Source of the DNA: Karstenula rhodostoma CBS 690.94
Lineage: Eukaryota; Ascomycota; Dothideomycetes; Pleosporales; Didymosphaeriaceae
Assembly: GCA_010093485.1 (NCBI GenBank)
Contig: MU001507.1
Coordinates: 756,844-820,843 of the forward strand
Direction: 5' to 3'
DNA: 64,000 nt
In this document: positions 55,514-64,000 of the stretch, one piece after another
Layout: each line of letters starts with the position of its first letter
Numbering within the stretch: position 1 is the first letter of the stretch
Program-made: the position numbers and the translations under genes
The notes under the pieces: model-generated
Seen by the model: only the letters and a program-made list of their open reading frames with translations
Database searches by the model: none
What the model was told of the DNA's origin: nothing

Positions 55514-56326
55514 CTAGCAAACCCACCCACCATCAATTATCTGCACTGTCCCGGTAATGTACTGCGTATCGTCACACAACAGCCAAGCAATAAGTGCTCC
55601 GACTTCTTGGGGTGTTCCACGACGCATGATCTGCTGCTTCCACACCTGCTCTCCGCCTCTAGCCTTAACTGAAGCTTGCTGCATAGGTCCATCGATCAGG
55701 CCACTGCTCTGATTAGCTACCTGTCAGCGAAGGTCCGGACGTAGAACGACTCACGGTGCTATACAGTTTACTCGGATCTCGCGGTCGCCGACTTCTTTCG
55801 CTGCGGTTCGTGACAACCCGATCACTGCATGCTTCGATACAGTGTACGCCGCATTTTTCGGAAACCCGATCACACCGCATATGGAAGCTGCATTGACCAA
55901 GCTACCCTTCTCGTTCATGTTCTGCAGCTGTGCCCTCATACAATGCATTACACCATGTAAGTTGACGTCCAATACAAAATGCCAGTCCTCGTTGTTCAAA
56001 TCCTCAACTCGCTCTTTATTGATAACTTTAGGGACAACGCCGGCGAGGTTCACTGCGCCATCCAGCTTTCCAAAGGCCTCCACTGTCTTCGCTATCCAAG
56101 CATTAACCTGATCATCTTTGCGCACGTCGACTGTGGTGTATATGACTTTGCCTGTGCTGACTTCTTCGATTTCGGCAAACTTCTCTTTCAGGGCGGCTTC
56201 GTTGACGTCGGCAATGGAAAGGTGTGCGCCTTGACGCGCGAGTAGGAGAGAGGTCTCGTAGCCGATTCCTGACGCTGCGCCTGTGAGGACGATGACTTTG
56301 CCTTTGATGTCGTAGTCTACAGGCAT
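55514..56326 (-). CDS. Short-chain dehydrogenase/reductase 2
   Basis: Exons 55755-56326 and 55514-55703 give 253 residues from MPVDYDIKGKV. The nucleotide loop is TGAASGIG; NLAG replaces the usual NNAG; the Ser lies in NAASICGVIGF and the catalytic YTVSKHA matches YxxxK. The second exon supplies PGLIDGPMQQ, the gate region, and the C-terminal DDTQYITGTVQIIDGGW typical of SDRs binding NAD(H). It diverges from the zinc alcohol dehydrogenase across 570 bp. Confidence 0.9.
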
Positions 56327-56895
56327 TTTGGGCGGCAAAGATGCGTCAATTGGGTAACAGCGGAAACAGTAAGACCAAAAGTATGATTGCAAGAGATTGA
56401 ACGAGGTTGTTATCACTACAAAGAGCAAATACGTGGTTGATTCTCATGTCTGACAACTTCTATCGGAAAGTGTGTTAGTCACTGTCACAACGCGTCGCGC
56501 GTCACGCGGCAGTACGGGTTCGGAGAGCCTTTTCCGCTTCATTCGTTCCAAATTACGGGGATAAGTATACCACATGCCATGTGGCTGTCTCCAAATCCGC
56601 GGTTCGACGCCGGAAGATAGAGAACAGCGGAAGACGATGGTGTGGGGTTGAAGTGCGGGAAAGTGCGGGGCTCAGGGGCGAACTAGCGACGTCTTCTCAA
56701 GGTTCAAGCTCTACCACGGAAGTACACTCCCACCATGCATCAGCCGACACGAGATGGTTACGAACGCGGGAGCACGTGGGACACACAGCATGGCCACCCT
56801 AGCCTACGTGCAGCCCGCGAGGATCTACAGTTTTGCGGCAGTACGCTCTAGAATCTCCTCAACCGCAAAAAACATTCCTCTATTCTTTAAACGAA
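56327..56895. promoter_or_regulatory. Shared divergent promoter of SDR2 and ADH genes
   Basis: 569 bp between divergent starts. A 73-codon frame at 56581 is not supported. No operator identified. Confidence 0.45.
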
Positions 56896-58032
56896 TATGA
56901 AAGCAGCACAATGGGATCCAGTGCGTATATACTATAATAAAATACGGTATATCAAATGCTCATTCGACTAGGCACAGCAGAAGGTGGTGGTGAATGAAGT
57001 CCCGAAACCGTCGCCAGGACCTGGCCAATTCCTCATCCGGCTGGCATCAGCGTCACTGTGTCACTCCGATCTCATGTCCATGGCTATGCCTCATGAGAAG
57101 CCTATTACCATCGGTCACGAAGGTGCTGGCTATATTGAGGAAATAGACCCTGCAGCCGAGAACAAAGGATTCAAAGTAGGCGAAGGCGTAGGTTTCACAT
57201 ACATCGTCAACTACTGTGATGAATGCGAAGGGTGCGCAGTCCATAACAACCATTGTCTGACAAAGAAGAGCCGGGTACACGGATTTGACGAGCCAGGCCT
57301 TTTTGCAGAGTATGCGGCGGTCGATGCCACAAGCTGCATAACTTTGCCCGAGGAACTATCGCCAGAGACGTCAAGTCCAATCTTCTGTGGCGGTATTACA
57401 GGCACGTGATAGCTTTTAGAATCCAGATGAATGCTCGTGTGCTAATTCGTTTAGCTTTCCACTGCGTCGATTCATGCGAGCTGCAGCCTGGTCAGTGGCT
57501 CGTCATCATCGGCTGCGGTGGGCTCGGCCAATTAGCCGTTCAGTACGCAAAAGCCATGGGCTTCAAAGTGGTTGGCATTGACATCAACGATGAAATTCTT
57601 GCAACTGCCAAGTCGCAAGGGGCAGATTCCGTTTTCAACAGCCGTTCTAACCCCAATTACATTGAAGAAGCCAAAGATTTCATGGATCGTGGCCCTAACA
57701 AGGGGGCCGATGCGGTTGCCGTATTCAGCGCAGCTACAGCCGCTTACAAGAGCGCGCCGCCTCTGGTAAAACTTGGCGGGATCATCATGGTCGTAGGACT
57801 GCCGGCTGCAGGCGTCACGTTCGACGCTCTGGATATTGCGAGGGGGACTTATAGGGTGAAGGGAGACAGTACGGGTATCCCAAGACGGATGAAGAAAGCG
57901 ATCGATTTCACAGCCAAGCATCACATCAAACCCGAGATTGAAACGCACAAAAGCCTGGACGCAGTCAATGGTATGGTTGAGAGAATGAAGAAGGGCGAGC
58001 TCACAAAACGGCAAGTGGTGCAGTTTGTGTAA
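56896..58032 (+). CDS. Zinc-dependent alcohol dehydrogenase
   Basis: Exons 56896-56919, 56972-57401 and 57455-58032 give 343 residues. MDR-family layout: first catalytic-zinc ligand Cys in LCHSD (about residue 38), GHEGAG with His about 57, and the structural-zinc lobe CDECEGCAVHNNHC with four Cys. The Rossmann loop is VIIGCGGLGQLA and the cofactor-choosing acid is in VVGIDIND, suggesting NAD. The middle intron seems to be a GC-AG intron (CAG|GCACGT), the only splice I found that restores TAFHCVDSC. It should oxidise a primary or secondary alcohol to an aldehyde or ketone. Convergent with SDR3. Confidence 0.9.
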
Positions 58033-58141
58033 ATCTCGAATATCAATGCAGCAACTATATTTATACAGAAGGTCTTATTTCGCTCAATCACAGTTTGCAT
58101 TCTTGGGCTGAGTATTGTTAAGAGATATCTCGAATTGTTGT

Positions 58142-59229
58142 CTAATAGGTCGCAGGCACGATCGACATACGTCCACCATCGGAAATCAGTATGTTGCCGT
58201 CTGTAGCAGTCGATTAGCACGGATATACAGTGGGATTTCCATCCACCTACTCGTGTACGCGCCGGCTCTACTGCACATAAAGATGAGCGCACCACCGGCG
58301 TCTTCAGCAGTGCCAGCTCGTGTGAGGGGTACCACTTCCGGTGAAATAGAACCTTCTTCCGTGAGACTTTTGTCTCCCATCAGTCCCTGAAGGATTTAGT
58401 TTAATGCATCTTCGGATGAAACGGAACACACCTGACTCATATCGCTCGGGTAAACACCTGGACAGAAGCAGTTTGCACGAATGTCGAATCGCCAGTCCGC
58501 TAACATCGTCGAGAGCTGTTTGACGATATGGATAATCTGGGAAGCTCTATCAGGCCCTTCTCGGATGCTCCTCTTCGAGAATGGCAACTCACCGCCATCT
58601 TACTCCCCGCATACGCAAATCCCATTCCAGGCCTTCGACTCATGGCACCGATACTCCCCGTGACGATAAATTGGCTCTTCACGCCTATACTCTTCGCAAC
58701 CCCACTTTCATTACCTTTCCCCAGCAGCCCCAGAAACGCAACTAGCGTGTAAAAGCACGCAGTTGTATTCACCTCATAAGCCTGCGTGAAATCCGCCATC
58801 GGCGTATCCCACAGGTACTTTTGTACCTCCTCTAGGCTCGGCTTACGGTCTTTCGGCAGACCATACATGTCTGGACCAGTGGCACCAGAATTCGCAATCA
58901 CACAGTTAACGAAACCAGAATCTTTTTCGACGTGTGAGACGGCTGCTGAGAGGGATTCTTTGGAGGTGATGTCGCATTGTATCGGAATGATGACCTCTGG
59001 AAAATGCGAAGCGACGGATTCGAGGGCAGGGACGCGTCGGCCGAGGATGTAAACTTTGGAGGCGTGGTTTGTGGCAAGTGTTTTGGCGAACATGGCACCG
59101 ATGCCTTAGGTTTTGGTTAGAGTGTTGAGATTTGAGGTGTTTGGGACGAGAAGTACCGGAACCGCCCCCTGTAATCACGAAGACCATTCCTTTCACACTA
59201 AACAGACTATTAATATCTAGGGTCAACAT
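58142..59229 (-). CDS. Short-chain dehydrogenase/reductase 3
   Basis: Exons 59157-59229, 58593-59104, 58432-58536, 58251-58386 and 58142-58200 give 294 residues. The nucleotide loop TGGGSGIG is split by the first intron. Next come ILGRRVPALES, a NADP-type Arg pair, ANSG in place of NNAG, TGSIGA with Ser, and YAGSK (YxxxK). The tail ends NGNILISDGGRMSI. The third exon must begin at CAG|ATTATC to keep KQLSTMLADW in frame. Larger than the other two SDRs and the last gene of the metabolic run. Plus-strand frames here are shadows. Confidence 0.88.
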
Positions 59230-60928
59230 CTTGATGAGTGTATGTGTTGAGTTTGCAATAAAAGCCTGTCTTTTGCACAATCAAATAGCTGCTACTCAGC
59301 GAAACAAAAAGTACCAGTCTGAATAGGTTCCGCAGGCCGGAAAAAGAGCCACCCGGCCGAACCCTCATTTTCCGGTTCCTCCGAGCCTGAGGCGCGATGC
59401 GACTACTTTATGCAAAAGGTCTAGCGTTCCCCGCACGACAACCGCGCCATGAGGTGTACGCACCGCAGCAAAACGTGAAATCCGAGCATGGAGTTTGTCA
59501 ACTAACGGAACCGCTATACCGATTAAATAAAACGAGCAAGAAGCAACTGTGCGCAATGAGCAACATGCGATGAACAGTTCTGAAACAGCAATTGCATCAA
59601 TTGATTGCAACAAGCTCGAGCTAAAGCACTGCAAAATATACGAGTTGAAAACGAAGCGGAAAAGTCAACGCCCTTTGTTCGATGGACCTTCCAAAGTCTC
59701 CTCTGTGACCTTAATGAGCGGCTGATACAATATGAAACTACTTGTCTGTGTTTCTCATTCTAAGTGCCACTGAGTCTCATATCGAGCGCTTGCCATCAAT
59801 CCTGCCAGCATGTTTGCTCGAGTGTATCACCACTGTAATTTTTCGATTGCCCGGGCTTCTTCGTAGATCTGATACTAGGTTCGACTGGCTTGATGAGATT
59901 GTGGCGTCGTCACAAGCTTTGCGCTACTGGCACAATCTATTTGCGGCGACCTCCTGTTTAAGGTTACCCAAGTACAAGAGAATGCTTTTTGGACTTTCAC
60001 TATCGCTTGGTGTATTTTCAGTATGCATTACTCGATGGGAAACATACAGGGCTCAATTTTACTCTGCGGGACCTGATCATTTGGACTGATTGTACGATGT
60101 AAGACTTGGTCATGTTACGAAATTATTTCTATCCGAGTTTATGTTCATTAGAGACTGACTGGGTATCTAGAACATTATAATGCATGTGAAAAGCCAGAAC
60201 TCCTAACAGCCTCCCTTCAAGATTAGCTGATGTCGCGGATGTTGGCAGAGCACTTCGCGGATTGCAATGCGAGGAGTCGTATTGAGTTGGTTATAAGCAT
60301 GATCTTGATCAGTTATCTGGTCGCTATTCACGCGGGTGCCTTCCTTCAATGCGACATTACATCACTCAGGATGTGCTTCACCTGTGAGTGTGATATAACT
60401 GTTATAGTGAGTGTATCTACATATCAACTTTATTTTTTGAAGGGGTTAAATGATGTTATAAGTCGTGCCTGTGTTAACTTAAATGTTTAGCCTTAACCTG
60501 CACCTTCTCTCTATATAACGCGCCTTCCCTAATTATAACAGTATAGCCCTTGGTAGCGCGCTTTACTCATCATAAAACAGTTAAATCCTACCCTCGAGCG
60601 GAACTTCGCATCGACCTATCTTGCCTGACCGATGCGGAAGATCTCGCACAACCCGCAGACCAAGAAATGTTGACCTTTCACAAAGTCAAAACAGGTGAAC
60701 AATGGACATGAGGCTTGGGCATCACACACATTATATATTCACTACACCAAGCACAACGAGCACCCCAAGCAGATATGAACGACCCGCCATAACATACTCT
60801 AGCGTTCTCTACAACAAGCACACATAGCACACCTGGACTTGGGCTCAACGTAACACAAGTCCCTTTGAATTGCCCCAGCTCTCGATCAAAAACCCCTTCA
60901 TACAACTCCACCGTCACCCAGCATCACA
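59230..60928. other. AT-rich 1.7 kb spacer
   Basis: No supported gene. A 115-codon frame at 59742-60089 lacks features. The segment 60380-60600 is markedly AT-rich with many TA steps (TATATAACG, AATTATAACAG), like a decayed transposon. It marks the right edge of the metabolic run. Confidence 0.5.
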
Positions 60929-61660
60929 ATGTGCCACACCGAAATCCACGTCAAGTCGTGCGGCTGCTGCCTCCAAGCTCCTGGGATCACGCGGTGTCTC
61001 GACGCGGTGGCCAACTATCAACCTGATTGTGGTCGAGTTGAGTCCCGCCCGGTTCGAGATCCTACACCTTGTGCAGACCATCCTCCTCGTGGCCGCTCCC
61101 GGAGCCGTTCGCAGTCAGGTGGTGCATTTGGTGCCTTGGGTAGTCTCTTTCGCGCTTCGTCCAGGGAGAATCGTCCACGAGAGGTTTCGCGCACTCGGTC
61201 TGGAACGACCGCGACTACCCGAAGCCGTCCCACCGAGACGAACAGCTATGGGGTTCGAAACATTCAACACTATCAACCCCAAAATATTCAAATACACGAT
61301 AGGTCGGGGAATATTAACTATGGGAGGGGTCTTTATGCTACTTCCCCCTATGCTATGGGGGAGCATCGCCCACATACCCATCACCATTATTCGTGGAATG
61401 CACGCAATCAGCCAATTCGGCATTATGATGCGCGTACCTCGACCCCTACTTCTGCCCGTTACACTGAACAGTCGAGTTCAGGCCGACGCTCATCGAGCCG
61501 TCGTCCGTCAAGCCGGGCCCCTGCGTCGAGCTCTGCTTACTCGCATGGCTACCCTTCCTCTTCCAGCCGTCCTCGTTCATCGAGCCGTGGTCGCAACTCG
61601 CGTCGGTATGATGACGAAGACGAAGACGTATACGGCGGCCGCTCAGGCTACTACTTCTAG
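60929..61660 (+). CDS. Ser/Arg-rich low-complexity protein with Cys-rich N-terminus
   Basis: An ATG-started frame of 243 codons. It opens with MCHTEIHVKSCGCC and two more Cys (TRCLDA, PDCG), a possible metal site. Then come RGRSRSRSQSG, SRENRPREVSRTRSG and a C-terminal run of SSSRRPSSR-type repeats ending in YDDEDEDVYGGRSGYYF. A second overlapping frame (60870-61763) is less plausible because it lacks a matching start context. No domain recognised. RS-like composition could mean RNA- or SR-protein-related binding, but that is only composition. Confidence 0.6.
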   Translation: MCHTEIHVKSCGCCLQAPGITRCLDAVANYQPDCGRVESRPVRDPTPCADHPPRGRSRSRSQSGGAFGALGSLFRASSRENRPREVSRTRSGTTATTRSRPTETNSYGVRNIQHYQPQNIQIHDRSGNINYGRGLYATSPYAMGEHRPHTHHHYSWNARNQPIRHYDARTSTPTSARYTEQSSSGRRSSSRRPSSRAPASSSAYSHGYPSSSSRPRSSSRGRNSRRYDDEDEDVYGGRSGYYF

Positions 61661-62152
61661 ACTCCGAGGAAGTGTCGGAAGCTACTGGGTCAGTTCATAC
61701 TTACTTGACCCAGTCATGACAGAGCAAGGGGTATGCAAGAATGCATCACACACGGATGCCTGAATACAAGCATGAGATTGTTTTCCTTTTTTCTTTGTTC
61801 AAGTCTGTCATTCTGCGGGACAGGCTGGTTGAAGGCTGTATAGGATTCAAAACCTGCCACCTTCAACCATCTGTCCGGTTTCAACCCCCCTGGAAAACCC
61901 ATTGATAGTTCATACTGCATTCCAAAAATTAAAACTTTCAAATAATACAACTTTCTGTGACTCGGTGCATTTAGTGAAGGGAGACCGGTACCTCATCCAT
62001 AAAGTCAGTGCCCACCGGGCTCAATGTTCGGTCGTAAGTACGGAAAACTCTTACAAATACAAGTGCTCTAACATAGCTTTATGAGAGTGAAAATCATTCC
62101 AAGTGCCACCGCCCTCGAGTCGCCGACTGATATTGTGAAACAAAATCCAAGA
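61661..62152. other. Convergent intergenic region
   Basis: 492 bp between the Ser/Arg-rich gene and the NlpC/P60 gene's 3' end. No gene seen. Confidence 0.4.
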
Positions 62153-63113
62153 TTACTGAAATCGAATCACATAAGGACAGGCCTTCTCGTTCCAGTTCTT
62201 GAAGTTGTCCTTTCTAATGTTTGTTTCAGTCTTCAACGCGTTGAACATGTTATAACCGCTGTCCATCATGAGACCGACATGGTGGATGCCGCCCGGGTTG
62301 TTCTTGCAGTCACATTTTCCACCGAAGAAGACTACAATCCATTGCCAGCAAACAAAGAAATACTCGTAGTAAAATAATGGAGGACGTACCAGCATCCCCA
62401 GCCAGGCGCTCAGAGAATGGGACTTTCCTGCGAGTAATGAGTATGCGTCCATTCGTATACAGTTAGTCCAGACTCACTTGTACTTGAGCTTTTTCTCGCT
62501 TGCGCAATACATGGAGCGCGTAACTCGCAGACCTTCCTTGAAGAGGTCGCGACCAGTGACCTGGCAAACGGCCCAAGAGACGAGCCCCGAGCAGTCGAAT
62601 CCACCGCCAGTCTTACCCTTGCAACTACCGCCGGCCCAGTGATCTTTAGATGTCAGCCATATCCGACACAAAGTTGTGAGCGAACTTACAAGGAACACCC
62701 TTCAGCTCCTGCGCTTTCTTCAGGATTTCTTGGCCCAAATTGAGCGTCGGCGGCTTTGGCGTCGTAGGAGGCTTCGGTGTAGTTACAGGCTTAGGAACAC
62801 AACACTTGAAGGAGTCGGGTCCGGGGCACAGACCGGCGATCGGCGTCTTTCCGTTGCCACATTTGTCCACAAAGCGGCAGTCGCCCTTCTGGGCAGCCTT
62901 CTGACAGGAAGGTTTGGTGCAGCATTTAATGTCGTCAGGAAGACCTGGGCAAGCGTTGCTGATGTACGAGCCGCCACCACCAGAGCATGACTTCGTGGAT
63001 ATGCAAACGCCTTGGACGCCGTTCTTGCCTGTGCAAGGTCCGTTCTTATGAGAGGCGGCGGTGACCGATGACACGGCGGCCAGAAGAAGGGAGGCGAGAA
63101 TAGAAGCGCGCAT
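62153..63113 (-). CDS. Secreted NlpC/P60-type hydrolase with two Cys-rich modules
   Basis: Exons 62690-63113, 62478-62643, 62390-62427 and 62153-62331 give 268 residues. A signal peptide (MRASILASLLLAAVSSVTAA) is followed by two disulfide-type modules (CTGKNGVQGVCIST...CPGLPDDIKCC and CRFVDKCG...CPGPDSFKCC). A Pro/Thr/Lys linker (TTPKPPTTPKPP) leads to the catalytic domain. VPYHWAGG, GGFDCSGLVSW (nucleophile Cys about 159), KVPFSERLAGDAVFFGG and GGIHHVGLMMD (catalytic His about 226/227) are the NlpC/P60 set. Bacterial relatives cut peptidoglycan stem peptides. A fungal secreted form might act on competing bacteria, but that is inference. All key residues are intact. Confidence 0.88.
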
Positions 63114-64000
63114 GATAGTAATTGATGGGTGTCAATTTATATTGACCTTGGAACGAGTGATTGTAGTGCTGAAGTTTATCGGCGTGCTATCTTGCCCATC
63201 GGGGTGCTATCGGTCTTTATACATGCCAGATATCACTGCGAGTTTGTGAGCTCAGTATTAAACTTGTGATCACCTCACAGCTACGCCCGCTACAAGATCG
63301 CGCACCGTGATTTTTGTGGTCGAATGCGAAGGGGACAAACCAACAACAAAAGGCAGGTTGTAGTTCCGCGCTCGAAGTAAGTCGTACTTCGCATTGATTT
63401 CTGCATTCGCGTAGATATGGAATCTATTATGGAGAATGTCGAGAGGCTCGTTATTCTCATTACCGGACACGACTTCGGCTGTGATGTAGATACGGTCGAT
63501 GGCGATCAGCCCTACTCCGGGCGAATGAGGATACACCGGACCGCAACAGTGGCCGAGTGTCGTCCGTACCTGCGTTTGAGCCGCCGGAACCCCAGACAAT
63601 GTGGCGCAAATTTAGGGAGAAAGTCCGTGATCGCTATTGTCAGCCCCCAAAACTACCACGTGGGGTCCTCGTATTTCGGTGGGCTCGCATGGAAACCAAA
63701 AATTGACTGCTGATGAACACGAAATCCCGAGATCAAGAGCTGGGACTCTGATGTAGCGTATCAAACATTCCAGATGTTCGGAAACACGGAGTCAAGACAG
63801 AATTCTGTCGAATCTTACAATTTCGATATCGATCCATGTCGCTGAGACGTTATTGCAGAATCCTGATTGTGTAGACCAGATGCCAAAGACATCCCAGGGA
63901 AAAGTTAATGAAATCTCGTGCGCTACTATTGAACGATGGACAAACCTTACGTAAGACGACTCAAGGGTGTGAAAAGGAACGCAAGAGGGCACAGGGGATA
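63114..64000. other. Right end: promoter of NlpC/P60 gene and possible partial gene
   Basis: 63114-63269 is likely promoter. On the minus strand, a 110-codon frame at 63270-63599 (PVYPHSPGVGLIAIDRIYITAEVVSG...LAGVAVR-like end) and one at 63792-63992 could be exons of a gene that starts beyond the right edge. I cannot join them with confidence and recognise no domain. Confidence 0.3.

Noticed and set aside
60870..61763. 297-aa frame overlapping the Ser/Arg-rich gene
   Set aside because: First codon is not a good start and the protein has no ordered composition; the 60929 frame starts at ATG with a Cys pattern.
1..64000. tRNA, rRNA and CRISPR features
   Set aside because: I looked for T-loop-like GGTTCGAxxCC contexts and regularly spaced repeats and found none I could support.

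Overview
This window looks like nuclear DNA of a filamentous ascomycete (Pezizomycotina, probably a Dothideomycete). Genes are compact. Introns are mostly 45-75 nt with GT...CTRAC/CTGAC...AG signals. There is a COP9 subunit, an oligosaccharyltransferase subunit, Zn2Cys6 and C2H2 regulators, and a TRI12-type MFS pump. The species call is inference. I rebuilt spliced models by eye. For the complete multi-exon genes the exon lengths sum to a multiple of three.

Region 1 (1-18.6 kb) holds mostly housekeeping genes. It has a MYND/SET/TPR protein running off the left edge, a divergent LisH/WD40 protein, an RRM protein, a 3.9 kb gene-free stretch with a small inserted repeat, a Cys-rich unknown, OST subunit Swp1/ribophorin II, an orphan kinase C-lobe, an ABHD12-type lipase and an HSL-type hydrolase. 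Region 2 (18.8-22.4 kb) is repeat-rich. Three tandem 140-153 bp elements with terminal inverted repeats lie next to a diverged copy of the 6 kb repeat.

Region 3 (22.4-41.2 kb) holds a large EGF-like membrane protein, a broken DUF2828 gene, COP9 subunit 1, a Zn2Cys6 regulator with an extra Cys/His-rich domain, a C2H2 factor whose frame continues 155 codons past a TGA, a 5.3 kb gene-poor stretch and a RING-like protein. A low-complexity repeat protein follows at 42.2-43.0 kb.

Region 4 (43.6-59.2 kb) is the most interesting part: ten consecutive small-molecule genes. They are a TRI12-like MFS pump, an aldo-keto reductase, an EthD protein, an AtuA/DUF1446 protein, a cytochrome P450, a VOC/glyoxalase-fold protein, three short-chain dehydrogenases and a zinc alcohol dehydrogenase. 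There is no PKS, NRPS or terpene synthase and no cluster regulator. My inference is a catabolic or detoxification cluster for a hydrophobic, possibly isoprenoid or aromatic, compound: P450 oxidation, ADH/SDR/AKR redox steps, AtuA/EthD/VOC processing and MFS export. Region 5 (59.2-64 kb) has an AT-rich spacer, a Ser/Arg-rich protein and a secreted NlpC/P60 hydrolase of a bacterial-type fold.
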